Positions 26,592 through 36,027 of a stretch of DNA of 64,000 nucleotides are shown here, piece after piece (within the stretch, counting starts at the first letter, position 1; each line of letters opens with the position of its first letter). This DNA comes from Kroppenstedtia guangzhouensis. Its GTDB lineage: Bacteria; Bacillota; Bacilli; Thermoactinomycetales; DSM-45169. Both the position numbers and the translations under genes were made by a program. The notes beneath the pieces are model-generated. The model saw only the letters and a list, made by a program, of their open reading frames with translations, was not told the origin of the DNA and made no database searches. The stretch lies in the NCBI RefSeq assembly GCF_014637345.1, contig NZ_BMEX01000012.1, positions 1 through 64,000 of the forward strand. Direction: 5' to 3'.

Positions 26592-28145
26592 TCAGGACCC
26601 GGAGGATGCCGGGACCGTCTCCCTTTTCCGTTCAACCACGCGGACCGCCAACCGGTTGACAGCGTGGATATAAGCCCGGGCGCTGGCTTCCAGTACATCG
26701 GTACTGACCCCGCGGCCCTGAACAGTGCAATCTCCTTGCCGGAGTTTGACAAAAACCTCGCCGAGGGCATCCTTTCCATGGGTCACAGAAGCAATCTTAT
26801 ATTCCTCCAAATGCATCACCTCTCCCGTAACCCGATCGATCGCCTTAAAAATGGCATCGACAGAACCATTGCCACAAGCCGCCTCCTCCAACGCCTGCCG
26901 ACGACGAAGGTCAAAGATCCGGACCGATGCAGTGGGAACGGACCGATTTCCATAGGAGAGCTGAATTGTTTCCAGGGTGAAAATCTCTTCTTCCCCACCC
27001 CATTTCTCTTCCACCAGGGAGACAAGATCCTCCTCTTCCACGTTCTTCTTGCGATCGGCCAGTTCCTTGAAGCGGATGAACAGTGAGTTGATTCTTTCCT
27101 CCGGAAGACGATATCCCATCTCCCACAATTTATCCCGGAAAGCGTGACGCCCGGAATGCTTGCCCAAAACCAGTCGGGTGGCTTCCAACCCCACGGTCTC
27201 CGGCCGCATAATTTCATAGGTGGAGCTGTTTTTCAGCATGCCGTCCTGATGAATTCCCGATTCATGAGCAAAGGCGTTGGCACCCACCACTGCTTTGTTT
27301 CCCGGAACTGGCATTCCGGTCAGTTTGCTGACCAGGCGACTGGTTTTTGCGATTTCCCTCAGGTTGAGCCCCGTCACCACCTGAAAGTGATCCTCCCGGG
27401 TGGCCAGGGCCATGGCCACCTCTTCCAAAGCGGTGTTACCCGCCCGTTCGCCAATCCCGTTGATCGTTCCCTCCACCTGTTCCACCCCAGCTTCTATCGC
27501 CGCCAGGGTGTTGGCTACCGCCATCCCCAGATCATCATGACAATGAGCCGACAGCTTCACCTTTTCGATCCCCCGCACATTCGCCTTCAGATACTGAAAG
27601 ATCTCCCCGTATTCTCCAGGAGTGAGATAGCCGACTGTGTCCGGAATATTGAGCACATCCGCGCCGGCGGGGATGACCCTCTCCGCCACTTGGCAGAGGA
27701 ATTCCTTCTCGGTCCGACCCCCGTCTTCCATGGAAAACTCCACATGGGGGAAATATTTCTTGGCCAACCGGACCGCAATCTCCGCCTTTTCCAGCACCTC
27801 ATCCCGGGTCATGTTCAACTTGTATTTGCGATGGATGGGTGAAGTTGCGAGGAAGACGTGGATCCCTGGGTTTTCCGCTCCCCGCAATGCTTCCCGGGCC
27901 TTCTCAATATCCCCCGGCACCGCCCGGGCGAGGGAGACCACCGTCGCTTCTTTGACAGCTTCCCCCACCTGACGGACCGCTTCCAGATCTCCCGGAGAGG
28001 CCGCGGCAAAACCGGCTTCCATCACGTGGATCCCCAATCGCTCCAGTTGAAGGGCGATCGCCACCTTCTCCTTTGCATTCAGGTTTACACCGGGGGACTG
28101 CTCCCCATCCCGCAACGTCGTGTCAAAAAACTGGACCCTTCGCAC
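26592..28145 (-). CDS. leuA: 2-isopropylmalate synthase
   Basis: This 517-residue enzyme condenses acetyl-CoA with 2-oxoisovalerate, the committed step of leucine synthesis. Seen: FFDTTLRDGEQSPGVNL (first active-site signature), LSAHCHDDLGMAVANTLA (metal-binding His pair), GIGERAGNTALEE, and a C-terminal LeuA dimer/allosteric domain with GKDALGEVFVKL and GRGVSTDVLEASARAY. Length and domain order match the bacterial long-form enzyme, so leucine feedback inhibition is expected. The GTG start at 28145 has GGGAGG about 8 nt upstream. It lies 31 nt after ilvC. Confidence 0.97.
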   Translation of the reverse strand: MRRVQFFDTTLRDGEQSPGVNLNAKEKVAIALQLERLGIHVMEAGFAAASPGDLEAVRQVGEAVKEATVVSLARAVPGDIEKAREALRGAENPGIHVFLATSPIHRKYKLNMTRDEVLEKAEIAVRLAKKYFPHVEFSMEDGGRTEKEFLCQVAERVIPAGADVLNIPDTVGYLTPGEYGEIFQYLKANVRGIEKVKLSAHCHDDLGMAVANTLAAIEAGVEQVEGTINGIGERAGNTALEEVAMALATREDHFQVVTGLNLREIAKTSRLVSKLTGMPVPGNKAVVGANAFAHESGIHQDGMLKNSSTYEIMRPETVGLEATRLVLGKHSGRHAFRDKLWEMGYRLPEERINSLFIRFKELADRKKNVEEEDLVSLVEEKWGGEEEIFTLETIQLSYGNRSVPTASVRIFDLRRRQALEEAACGNGSVDAIFKAIDRVTGEVMHLEEYKIASVTHGKDALGEVFVKLRQGDCTVQGRGVSTDVLEASARAYIHAVNRLAVRVVERKRETVPASSGS

Positions 28146-28176
28146 TGCCGCAACCTCCCTTTTCTCCGATGGTTCC

Positions 28177-29184
28177 TTACGGCTTCACCGTTTCCTTTTG
28201 ATCCAGCCAGGAAAAAGTCTTCCGCAGTTTTCCGCCCACCTGTTCGATCAAGTGAGTCTTCTCCGCTTCGGCGATTCGGTTGAACTCCGGCCTTCCCTCT
28301 TCATTCTCCCGGATCCATTTTTTAGCGAAGGTGCCGTCCTGAATTTCCTTCAACACTTCTTTCATCGCTTCCCGGGAGGGCTTACCGACCACCCGCTCAC
28401 CACTCATATAATCCCCGTATTCCGCAGTGTCACTGATGGAATAACGCATTCCGGAGAGACCTCCTTCATACATCAGATCAACGATCAGTTTCAGTTCATG
28501 GAGACACTCAAAGTAGGCGATCTCCGGCTGATATCCCGCCTCTGTCAGGGTTTCAAATCCACTTTTCACCAGCTGGCTGACTCCGCCGCAGAGAACGGCT
28601 TGCTCCCCGAAGAGATCCGTCTCTGTCTCCTCTTTGAACGTGGTCTCAATTACGCCGGCCCGGGTGGCTCCGATCCCTTTGGCATAAGCGAGCCCCAATT
28701 TCGAGGCCTTCCCTGAAGCATCTTGGTGAACTGCGATCAGGGCGGGCACTCCGAAGCCTTCTATATATACCCGACGAACGAGGTGACCCGGCCCTTTGGG
28801 AGCAATCAGGACCACGTCGACATCTTCCGGAGGATCGATCTGACCGAAGTGGATATTGAAACCGTGGGAAAAGAACAAGGCTGAACCCGGTTTCAGATGG
28901 GGGGCCACCTGATTCTTATAAACTTGAGCCTGCACCTCGTCGGGCATCAGGAGTTGAACCACATCCGCCTGTTTCACCGCCTCATCCACAGGCAAAACCT
29001 CAAAGCCATCTTGTTCCGCCTGTTCCCAAGAGCGGCCTTTGCGAAGACCGATCACCACATGGACCCCGCTGTCCCGCAGGTTTTGGGCCTGGGCGTGACC
29101 CTGACTGCCATAACCCACCACTGAAACCGTCTTTCCCTTCAGGTGTCCGAGATCCGCATCGCCACAGTAAAACACGTTTGCCAT
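28177..29184 (-). CDS. ilvC: Ketol-acid reductoisomerase
   Basis: This 335-residue class I enzyme isomerises and reduces acetolactate or acetohydroxybutyrate using NADPH. Seen: the nucleotide-binding [19 protein letters not shown] with GLRKGRSW, the phosphate-binding region that normally marks NADPH preference; and the C-terminal knotted domain with [12 protein letters not shown] and the Mg-binding Glu region [24 protein letters not shown] precedes ATG 29184. It follows ilvN after a 133-nt gap with no clear terminator. Confidence 0.97.
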   Translation of the reverse strand: MANVFYCGDADLGHLKGKTVSVVGYGSQGHAQAQNLRDSGVHVVIGLRKGRSWEQAEQDGFEVLPVDEAVKQADVVQLLMPDEVQAQVYKNQVAPHLKPGSALFFSHGFNIHFGQIDPPEDVDVVLIAPKGPGHLVRRVYIEGFGVPALIAVHQDASGKASKLGLAYAKGIGATRAGVIETTFKEETETDLFGEQAVLCGGVSQLVKSGFETLTEAGYQPEIAYFECLHELKLIVDLMYEGGLSGMRYSISDTAEYGDYMSGERVVGKPSREAMKEVLKEIQDGTFAKKWIRENEEGRPEFNRIAEAEKTHLIEQVGGKLRKTFSWLDQKETVKP

Positions 29185-29317
29185 GATTCATCCTCCTTAA
29201 AAAATAGGGGTTGGATAACGGCCGAAGCCGCCACGATGCTTTTATCAATTTTAGCGTTGTTGTGTTAAAGTGAAGGGGTGTACATGTCCCCTCCCTTCCG
29301 CCACCCCAGGGGGGGAA

Positions 29318-29827
29318 TCAACCATTGGCGGTGAGAGCCATTCCTGCCTTGTTCATCCCCCGGGAGAGTGCAGTCACCCCGGTTCGGGCCACCTCTTTGA
29401 TCCCGTAGGGTTGCAAAAGCTCCATCAGAGCTTCCAATTTGGGTCGTTCCCCGGTCGCCTGCACGATCAGGCTTTGGGGCCCCACATCGACGATCGAGGC
29501 GCGGAAGGGTTCGATGATTCCACTGATCTCCATCCGCGTCCCCGGGCCGGCCCCCACCTTGACCAGGAGCAATTCCCGCTCCACTGCGGAATGGTCACGA
29601 AGATCCTGAACCTTGATCACATCAACCAGCTTGTGAAGTTGTTTTTGAACTTGTTCCATGGTCTGTTCATCTCCTCTGGTGGCAATCACCATACGTGACA
29701 GACCCGGTTCCTCCGACTCGCCGACACTGATGCTCTCAATGTTGAAATTACGACGTCCGAGAAGACCCGCCACCCGAGCCAATACCCGGGGTTGATCGTT
29801 GACCAGCACAGACAGGATCAGTCTCAT
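29318..29827 (-). CDS. ilvN: Acetolactate synthase small (regulatory) subunit
   Basis: This 169-residue ACT-domain protein (called ilvH in B. subtilis) activates the large subunit and confers valine feedback control. Seen: the ACT domain starting [24 protein letters not shown] (positions about 3-26), the family NIESISVG, and a C-terminal domain with [19 protein letters not shown]. Its start overlaps the ilvB stop by 4 nt (ATGA), so the two subunits are translationally coupled. Confidence 0.96.
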   Translation of the reverse strand: MRLILSVLVNDQPRVLARVAGLLGRRNFNIESISVGESEEPGLSRMVIATRGDEQTMEQVQKQLHKLVDVIKVQDLRDHSAVERELLLVKVGAGPGTRMEISGIIEPFRASIVDVGPQSLIVQATGERPKLEALMELLQPYGIKEVARTGVTALSRGMNKAGMALTANG

Positions 29828-31563
29828 GACTCCTCCTCCCCCATAATCATTTCGTCCAGACCTTTTCCGGGGGCCACCATCGGATACACATTCTCCTCAG
29901 AATCGATGCGAAAATCAACGACGGCGGGTCCCGGATGAGACAGCGCCTCTTTCCAGACCCGGACAGCTTCCTCCTTGTTCTCCGCCCGCCAAGCTTTCAC
30001 ATGGTAGGCTTCAGCCAGTCTGACAAAATCGGGGCTGTCGGCCAGATCCACCTCACTGTACCGTTTTTTGTAGAAAATCTCTTGCCACTGTCGAACCATT
30101 CCCAAACATCGGTTATTGAGCACCGCCACTTTGACAGGGATGTTGCTGAGGGCGATCACCGCTAGCTCCTGGGAGGTCATCTGAAATCCTCCGTCTCCGG
30201 TAACACTGATCACTGTGGTCCCCGGGTGGGCCAGTTGGGCACCGATGGCGGCGGGGAAACCGAATCCCATCGCCCCAAGCCCTCCTGAGGTGATAAAGGA
30301 ACGAGGCTTGGCGAAGGGAAAATACTGGGCCACCCACATCTGGTGTTGACCCACATCGGTGGTGACGATGGCGTCCCCTCCCGTGCTTTCATAGAGGTGA
30401 CGGATCACCCACTGGGGTTTCAACACTTGATCAGAGTCCCGGTATGTGTTGGGTTTTTCCCGACACCAAGACTGAACCTGCTTCACCCATGCCTGCGACC
30501 GGGAGCGGGGAAGCCCATCCAGCGAGGCAGATAATGATTTTTTCACATCCCCCACAATCGGGATATACGTATCCACGTTTTTTCCGATCTCCGCCGGATC
30601 GATATCTATATGGACAATCTTGGCGCCGGTGGCAAATTTGTCGAGGCGTCCCATGGTCACCCGATCGTCAAAGCGGGCTCCGATTCCAATCAACAGATCA
30701 CACTCAAGGAGGGCATGATTGGCGGCATAGGTGCCATGCATCCCCGGCATTCCCAGCCACAGAGGATGTTTACCGGGAAATCCCGCCAAACCCATCAGGG
30801 TGGTCGTCACAGGAACCTGGGCTTTCTCGGCGAAGGTGATCAACTCCTTCTCCGCACCGGAGCTGACCACCCCTCCTCCCGCCAGGATCAAGGGCTTTTT
30901 CGCCTCTGCCAGTGCCTGGTGCAACCGGGTGATCTGCAAGGGATGCGGATCGGTTTTGGGTTGGTATCCCCGGATATGCACTTGCTCAGGGTAGTGATAA
31001 TCTGTTTTTGCATTGGATACATCCTTAGGGATATCGATCAGGACCGGACCGGGTCGTCCGGTGGATGCGATGTAGAAAGCCTCCTTCACTACCCGGGGTA
31101 GATCCCGGACGTCAGTGACCAGGTAGCTGTGTTTGGTAATCGGCATGGTGATCCCGGTGATATCCGCTTCCTGGAAAGCATCGGTACCGATCAAGTTTTG
31201 GTTTACATTGCCTGTAATACAAACCAACGGAATTGAATCCATCTGGGCATTGGCAATTCCGGTCACCAGGTTGGTCGCTCCAGGCCCCGAGGTGGCGATC
31301 ACCACTCCCGGATTTCCCGTCGCCCTCGCATATCCCTCAGCGGCATGAATCGCTCCCTGCTCGTGACGGGCCAACAGATGTTTCACGGCCCCGTGATAAA
31401 GAGAATCGTAAATGGGCAGCACTGCCCCGCCCGGATATCCGAAAATCACCTCCACTCCCTCTTCGATCAGACATCGGAGTAAAATCTCAGAACCAGAGTA
31501 CTCCCGCTGTAGCTGTGTCAAATCACCACTTCTCTCTGCTGGCATCGCCAACCGTTGGGCCAT
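29824..31563 (-). CDS. ilvB: Acetolactate synthase large (catalytic) subunit
   Basis: This 579-residue thiamine-diphosphate enzyme makes acetolactate and acetohydroxybutyrate, the first common step of branched-chain amino-acid synthesis. Seen: [14 protein letters not shown] and the catalytic Glu region [34 protein letters not shown]; the FAD-binding middle domain ([13 protein letters not shown]); and the ThDP-binding [12 protein letters not shown] with [11 protein letters not shown]. It is the first gene of the ilv-leu transcript and lies behind a tandem riboswitch/T-box leader. Downstream ilvN overlaps by 4 nt. Confidence 0.97.
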   Translation of the reverse strand: MAQRLAMPAERSGDLTQLQREYSGSEILLRCLIEEGVEVIFGYPGGAVLPIYDSLYHGAVKHLLARHEQGAIHAAEGYARATGNPGVVIATSGPGATNLVTGIANAQMDSIPLVCITGNVNQNLIGTDAFQEADITGITMPITKHSYLVTDVRDLPRVVKEAFYIASTGRPGPVLIDIPKDVSNAKTDYHYPEQVHIRGYQPKTDPHPLQITRLHQALAEAKKPLILAGGGVVSSGAEKELITFAEKAQVPVTTTLMGLAGFPGKHPLWLGMPGMHGTYAANHALLECDLLIGIGARFDDRVTMGRLDKFATGAKIVHIDIDPAEIGKNVDTYIPIVGDVKKSLSASLDGLPRSRSQAWVKQVQSWCREKPNTYRDSDQVLKPQWVIRHLYESTGGDAIVTTDVGQHQMWVAQYFPFAKPRSFITSGGLGAMGFGFPAAIGAQLAHPGTTVISVTGDGGFQMTSQELAVIALSNIPVKVAVLNNRCLGMVRQWQEIFYKKRYSEVDLADSPDFVRLAEAYHVKAWRAENKEEAVRVWKEALSHPGPAVVDFRIDSEENVYPMVAPGKGLDEMIMGEEES

Positions 31564-31586
31564 CTTAATTCCTTAACCTCCTTCAT

Positions 31587-31915
31587 TGAAAAATAAAACC
31601 TTTCGCCATCAACCCATGCAGACACAAATCCTGTGACTACGATCCTGGTTGATTGGGGCGAAAGGTTTCGCGGTACCACCCAATGGTTGCCTCCGCCTCG
31701 CGGCGGACGGCCTCTGTGAGTGCCCCGGCACCAAACCGGGTTCACTCCATCGGATAACGGCGACTACCGGATGCGTTCTACTCGGGGATCACCCCTTTCG
31801 ACGCACGGCTCCAAGGTGAGATCACCGACCCTGCCGCGATTCCGGTCTCAGCTTTCCGGAACTCTCTGTGACACGGGGAATGGGGGCGAATGCCTCTTCA
31901 CAGCCTTTGTCTCAA
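31587..31915 (-). promoter_or_regulatory. T-box leader of the ilv-leu operon (leucine type)
   Basis: Read on the minus strand, the leader has Stem I with AGAGAG near 31866; a specifier region GATCTCACC near 31820, where CTC (Leu) is followed by A; the T-box sequence GGGTGGTACCGCG (31669-31681); and a terminator whose arms (31656-31667 and 31597-31607) precede TTTTATTTTT. Uncharged tRNA-Leu should stabilise the antiterminator and allow ilvB transcription. ATC (Ile) is the alternative specifier reading but lacks the usual purine after it. Confidence 0.9.
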
Positions 31916-31962
31916 GATATTCCCTTTTCTGAAACAAATCACTCAAATGACTAGATGGATAT

Positions 31963-32125
31963 AAACAAAACCTCCGGGCAGGTCGTACCCGTTTCCATTT
32001 CGAATCGGGCAGGACCTGCCGCAGAGGCTTTTATCCTCACGGTGTACACCGGTGAACCGGTGTTGATGCCGCTCGGTCGCAAGACCCCGTCGTCGACGGG
32101 CGGAACCCTAGGCACCCTCCTACAC
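31963..32125 (-). promoter_or_regulatory. ykkC-family riboswitch (probably ppGpp class) with terminator
   Basis: On the minus strand the leader contains GTGCCTAGGGTTCCG, then a short hairpin (CCCGTC/GACGGG), then GACCGAGCGGCA, and finally ACACCGTGAGGATAAAAGCC. This is the conserved block order of ykkC-yxkD aptamers. It runs into a terminator: CCTC...GCAGGTC pairs with GACCTGC...GGAGG (to 31971), followed by TTTTGTTT. The 5' arm of the terminator overlaps the 3' edge of the aptamer, as expected for a ligand-ON switch. ykkC classes bind guanidine, ppGpp or PRPP; the position ahead of ilvB points to the ppGpp class, but I cannot prove this by eye. Confidence 0.82.
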
Positions 32126-32179
32126 TGGTGTGAGACACGATCATCCACTTGGATGAGGTGTTTCAATTATTTAGCTGCT

Positions 32180-32209
32180 ATTATAATCAGGTCTCGATTT
32201 CGTTGTCAA
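32180..32209 (-). promoter_or_regulatory. Sigma-A promoter of the ilv-leu operon
   Basis: On the minus strand, TTGACA (32204-32209) is separated by 18 nt from TATAAT (32180-32185). Initiation near 32173 places the ykkC aptamer at the 5' end of the RNA. It lies just after the ilvD stop codon, so ilvBNC-leuAB is a transcription unit separate from ilvD. Confidence 0.85.
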
Positions 32210-32228
32210 CCACATTTTTGTTCACAAT

Positions 32229-33926
32229 TTATAAATCGGTGACTGCCCCCGTGGAAGCCGAGGAAACCAGGCGGGTATATTTTTTCAAAACGCCACGGGT
32301 GGCCGGCAGCGGAGGAGCTTGCCATTCTTGGCGGCGGCGGTTCAGCTCCTCCTCGGACAATGCGACGGAGAGTTCTCTTTTGACACTGTCAATGGTGATC
32401 TGATCTCCCTCCCGAATGAGAGCGATGGGGCCGCCCACTTGGGCTTCCGGTGCGACATGACCGATGACAAAGCCGTGGGAACCACCGGAGAAACGACCGT
32501 CAGTGATCAAAGCCACCTTTTCCCCCAGCCCTTTTCCGACCAGAATTCCCGTGATGGAGAGCATCTCGGGCATGCCGGGCCCCCCTTTGGGACCCTCATA
32601 GCGTATAACGACCACATCCCCTTCCTGAATCCGGTCATTCAAGATCGCCTCCGCCGCATCTTCCTCGGTATCAAACACTCTGGCGGGTCCAGTCAGACGG
32701 CTCACCTTCAGCCCGGATACCTTGGCTACGGCCCCTTCGGGAGCCAGATTTCCCTCCAGCACCACCAGGGGGCCCGTCTCCCGGAAGGGATTGTCCAAGG
32801 AACGGATCACCTTTTGTCCTTCCTTCAGAGGCGTTGCCTTCGCCAGATTTTCCGCCAGTGTCTGCCCTGTCACCGTCAGGCAGTCCCCATGGAGCAGTCC
32901 TGCCGCCAACAGTTCCTTCATCACCGCGGGAACGCCCCCCACCTCATGCAAGTCCTGCATCACATAGCAGCCGCTGGGTTTCAGGTCAGCGATATGAGGA
33001 ACCCGCTGGCGGATACGTTCAAAATCGTGAATGGTCAGGTTCACATCAACGGCATGGGCAATCGCCAACAGATGGAGGATCGCATTGGTGGATCCGCCCA
33101 GTGCCATCACTACGGTAATCGCATTTTCAAAAGCTTCTTTGGTCATGATATCACGAGGGTAGATCCCCTTTTTCAACAGTTCCACCACCGCTTGTCCCGC
33201 CCGCCGGCAATCCTCCCGCTTCTCATCGGTTTCAGCCGGATTGGAGGAGCTGCCGGGAAGACTCATGCCCAACGCTTCAATGGCGGAAGCCATCGTGTTC
33301 GCTGTATACATCCCGCCGCAGGAGCCCGCTCCGGGACAGGCATGACATTCAATCCGGTGCAACTCTTCGTCACTGATGGCCCCTTGGTTATGCTGACCCA
33401 CCCCCTCAAAAGCGGATACCAGATCGATATCCTTGCCATCCAGCTTGCCGGGACGGATCGTCCCACCATAGACAAAAACCGCCGGAATCCCAGTACGGCC
33501 GATGGCGATCATACAACCTGGAATATTCTTATCACAGCCTCCGATGGCCACATAAGCATCCAAACGTTCCGCCCCTACCACCGTCTCAATGGAATCGGCG
33601 ATCACCTCGCGGCTGGGAAGGGAATAACGCATTCCCTCATGCCCCATGGAGATCCCGTCGGAGACGGTGATTGTATTGAATATGAGGGGCGCACCCCCAC
33701 TTTCCCGGATACCGTCCCGGGCCCGTTGGGCCAAGGTTCCGATATGGAGGTTGCAAGGGGTGACTTCACTCCAGGTACTGGCGACACCGATCATCGGCTT
33801 CTGAAAATCCTCGTCGGTGAAACCGACAGCCCGGAGCATGGCTCGGTTGGGTACGCGGCTGGTCCCTTCACTGATCACCCGGCTCCGGATCCGCAAATCC
33901 TTCCCGGTCTCCCTTTTCGTCGTCAT
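32229..33926 (-). CDS. ilvD: Dihydroxy-acid dehydratase
   Basis: This 565-residue iron-sulfur enzyme dehydrates dihydroxy acids to the 2-oxo acids of valine and isoleucine. Seen: cluster cysteines in CDKNIPGCM and [44 protein letters not shown]; and the C-terminal [18 protein letters not shown]. Length is normal (about 560). It has GGAGGG before ATG 33926 and lies upstream of the ilv-leu leader on the same strand. It is divergent from the BASS-type transporter across a short region with an inverted repeat. In B. subtilis ilvD is unlinked, so this arrangement differs. Confidence 0.97.
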   Translation of the reverse strand: MTTKRETGKDLRIRSRVISEGTSRVPNRAMLRAVGFTDEDFQKPMIGVASTWSEVTPCNLHIGTLAQRARDGIRESGGAPLIFNTITVSDGISMGHEGMRYSLPSREVIADSIETVVGAERLDAYVAIGGCDKNIPGCMIAIGRTGIPAVFVYGGTIRPGKLDGKDIDLVSAFEGVGQHNQGAISDEELHRIECHACPGAGSCGGMYTANTMASAIEALGMSLPGSSSNPAETDEKREDCRRAGQAVVELLKKGIYPRDIMTKEAFENAITVVMALGGSTNAILHLLAIAHAVDVNLTIHDFERIRQRVPHIADLKPSGCYVMQDLHEVGGVPAVMKELLAAGLLHGDCLTVTGQTLAENLAKATPLKEGQKVIRSLDNPFRETGPLVVLEGNLAPEGAVAKVSGLKVSRLTGPARVFDTEEDAAEAILNDRIQEGDVVVIRYEGPKGGPGMPEMLSITGILVGKGLGEKVALITDGRFSGGSHGFVIGHVAPEAQVGGPIALIREGDQITIDSVKRELSVALSEEELNRRRQEWQAPPLPATRGVLKKYTRLVSSASTGAVTDL

Positions 33927-33967
33927 TCAAAATCCCTCCTGTTTCCCCTTGACAAGATGATTGTGAA

Positions 33968-33995
33968 ACAGTGTATAGTATTTTTTAAACACTGT
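33968..33995. promoter_or_regulatory. Inverted repeat between ilvD and the divergent transporter gene
   Basis: ACAGTGT and ACACTGT are separated by 14 AT-rich bases that could hold overlapping -10 elements for both directions. It has the form of an operator, but the binding protein is not identifiable from sequence. Confidence 0.5.
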
Positions 33996-34049
33996 CACGA
34001 CCTATTTCGTATTTTCCATTTATTCCGTCGAGGAAAGGGAGGGAGCCTC

Positions 34050-35012
34050 TTGCAGGGTTGGAACCAAGCCAGTCGCTTCGCACAGCAGTCCTTCGCCCTC
34101 TGGGTTCTGGTTTTCGCCGGCACCGCCTGGATGTTTCCGGAAATCTTTCGATGGATCGGCCCCGCCGTCACTCCGCTCTTGGGAATCATCATGTTCGGAA
34201 TGGGACTCACCCTGAAAGGAGAGGATTTCCGGCTGGTCTTCCAGCGACCCGGACCGGTGCTGGCAGGAGTTTGCCTCCAATTCATCATCATGCCCGCCAC
34301 TGCCTGGATCGTCGCCACTTCCTTGGGACTGCCCCCGGAATTGGCCGCCGGAGTGATCCTGGTGGGAGCTTGCCCCGGCGGGACCGCCTCCAATGTGATC
34401 GTCTATCTGTCCAAGGGGGATGTTCCCCTGTCTGTCACCCTGACCAGTATCTCCACCCTGCTGGCCCCCCTGATCACCCCTTTCCTCCTCTGGTCCTTGG
34501 CCGGTTCCTGGTTGCCGGTGGACTTTGGATCGATGGTCCTGTCCATCCTGCAGGTGGTGATTCTCCCTATCTTTCTGGGATTGTTGATCCGCAGATTCTT
34601 TCCCGTGGTCGTCCAGCGGGCTACAAAGGCCCTTCCGCTGATCTCTGTCACCACCATTGTCATCATCGTAGCCGGAGTGGTGGCACTCAATGCCGACAGC
34701 CTGGGAAAAACAGCACTTCCTGTGATTCTGGCAGTCATTCTGCACAACGCCCTCGGCCTGCTCCTGGGGTATTGGGGCGCCCGGATCCTGAAACTGGATG
34801 AGCCCCGCAGCCGGGCCATCTCCATCGAAGTCGGCATGCAGAACTCCGGGCTCGCTGTCACCCTGGCCCTGGCCCACTTGAATCCGATCGCAGCCCTTCC
34901 CGGAGCCATCTTCAGTATCTGGCACAATATCTCCGGCCCTTTCCTGGCCACATATTGGTCCCGGAAAAGTCGCAGGAAAGCGGCGCGAACCAAAGCGGCG
35001 CCCACCGGCTGA
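34050..35012 (+). CDS. BASS-family sodium-dependent transporter (YocS/PanS-like)
   Basis: This 320-residue membrane protein belongs to the bile acid:sodium symporter family, whose bacterial members import organic anions; some take up pantothenate or ketopantoate. Seen: about nine to ten hydrophobic segments; the signature GACPGGTASNVIVYLSKGDV with PLSVTLT; and EVGMQNSGLAVTLALAHLNP, the second crossover region. The TTG start at 34050 has GGGAGG 7 nt upstream; the frame is open much further upstream, but that part is antisense to ilvD. Being divergent from ilvD, which makes the pantothenate precursor 2-oxoisovalerate, fits a 2-oxo-acid or pantoate-type substrate. That is inference only. Confidence 0.85.
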   Translation: MQGWNQASRFAQQSFALWVLVFAGTAWMFPEIFRWIGPAVTPLLGIIMFGMGLTLKGEDFRLVFQRPGPVLAGVCLQFIIMPATAWIVATSLGLPPELAAGVILVGACPGGTASNVIVYLSKGDVPLSVTLTSISTLLAPLITPFLLWSLAGSWLPVDFGSMVLSILQVVILPIFLGLLIRRFFPVVVQRATKALPLISVTTIVIIVAGVVALNADSLGKTALPVILAVILHNALGLLLGYWGARILKLDEPRSRAISIEVGMQNSGLAVTLALAHLNPIAALPGAIFSIWHNISGPFLATYWSRKSRRKAARTKAAPTG

Positions 35013-35028
35013 CTTTTCCCAAAGACGG

Positions 35029-35199
35029 CTAGTACTACTTTGAGTGTTGATGAATTTTATTCAAGAAAATGTCGAATATTGTCCCAAGTCAATTGAAAAC
35101 AGACGGTGATTCTGCATTTGGAGCTCGCTCCACACCCACAATACAGACTATGTTCGACATCGATTGACACTCTTTAAGTAAGGCTCAAGGTAGTACTAG
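35029..35199. repeat. 171-base element with perfect terminal CTAGTACTAC repeats
   Basis: The left end CTAGTACTACTTTGAG and the right end read in reverse, CTAGTACTACCTTGAG, match at 15 of 16 positions. Further in, ATGTCGAATATTG and ATGTCGAACATAG also match as inverted copies. No coding capacity. The form is that of a miniature transposable element; a parent transposase is not in the window. Confidence 0.65.
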
Positions 35200-35204
35200 C
35201 TAGG

Positions 35205-35282
35205 GATCGCCAAAACTTTGGCGCCGGAATGTGAAATCTCATCCCACCGTCCAAGAATGATTTAAATCACAACGCTTCTTGT
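35205..35282. repeat. Dispersed hairpin repeat, truncated copy G
   Basis: Read on the minus strand this copy gives AAGAAGCGTTGTGATTT, then GGACGGTGGGATGAGATTTCACATTCCG, with the related core CAAAGTTTTGGCGATCC, matching the first half of copies C and D. The second half is missing where the CTAGTACTAC element begins, so that element or a deletion may have cut it. Confidence 0.6.
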
Positions 35283-35566
35283 GAGATGATACCTGATCTT
35301 CCTTTTCTCCATTGTTTTGCGGCAACCCATTTAGTATGCTGAAGATGAAGCTGATCCCGCTGCTCCGCAAGCGATCTCTCCCATTCCTCGCCCTCCACTC
35401 CGATTCACAAAGTCTCTCCCGGATGGACAGTCTGGTCGGCAGAATCCTCTCTATTCCATTTATTGGATATTTCATTGACAGATTGATTCATTGGGTGTAA
35501 AATTCGATTCATTAATATTTCACTATATGAAGTAATTTCACATCAACCCAGTCAGGGGTGATTTTT

Positions 35567-35986
35567 TTGTGCAACCGCAGGGAATTGAGCAACCAACTGG
35601 AACGGGAGTTTCGACAGATTTTCCGCGGGATGAAGCGGGAGGTACACCAGATTTTGAGAGAAGAGATGAACGGCAGCGAATTTGTTTTTCTCAAGTATCT
35701 GGCCACCCATGACCCGCAATCCCCATCGGATCTGTCCGCTGTGCTCGATGTTTCCGCCAGCCATGTCACACAGGTGACAGACAGCCTGGTCAAAAAAGGA
35801 TGGGTCCGTCGATGTCGTTCCCCGGTGGACAAACGAGTGATCGAACTGGAAATCACTTCGGAAGGTTCTGAAGTATACAGCCGGATGGAAGTTAAACGAA
35901 TGGAGTATTTCCATCAAAAATTCAGCTCCTTCACCACGCAAGAGATGGAGACTCTCCTACGGCTGTTTCAGAAGCTCAGTAACTAA
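35567..35986 (+). CDS. MarR-family transcriptional regulator
   Basis: This roughly 139-residue winged-helix regulator most likely represses itself and the MFS exporter gene 41 nt downstream until a drug-like ligand binds. Seen: a helical N-terminus; the recognition region LSAVLDVSASHVTQVTDSLV; KKGWVRRCRSPVDKRVIELE, the wing with the MarR Asp-Arg pair; and a C-terminal dimerisation helix. TTG 35567 is preferred because GGGGTGA is then 6-7 nt upstream; GTG 35558 overlaps that site. Confidence 0.88.
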   Translation: MCNRRELSNQLEREFRQIFRGMKREVHQILREEMNGSEFVFLKYLATHDPQSPSDLSAVLDVSASHVTQVTDSLVKKGWVRRCRSPVDKRVIELEITSEGSEVYSRMEVKRMEYFHQKFSSFTTQEMETLLRLFQKLSN

Positions 35987-36027
35987 ATTTATATGGGCCT
36001 CATGGGCTCCTGAAGGGAGTTAGATGC

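Larger units (their letters stand above)
35013..35566. other. Intergenic region with two repeat elements
   Basis: No gene was found. It contains a 171-base inverted-repeat element (35029-35199) and a truncated hairpin repeat (about 35205-35282). The promoter for the marR-MFS pair probably lies between 35440 and 35550, which is AT-rich, but no clear boxes stand out. Confidence 0.55.

Noticed and set aside
34020-34925. A 301-codon minus-strand frame opposite the BASS transporter
   Set aside because: Asp/Gly/Gln-rich sequence without a recognisable fold, fully antisense to a clear membrane protein.
32319-35012. An 897-codon plus-strand frame covering ilvD and the BASS transporter
   Set aside because: The part before 34050 is antisense to ilvD and has no protein-like character; the membrane protein starts at TTG 34050 with a good ribosome site.
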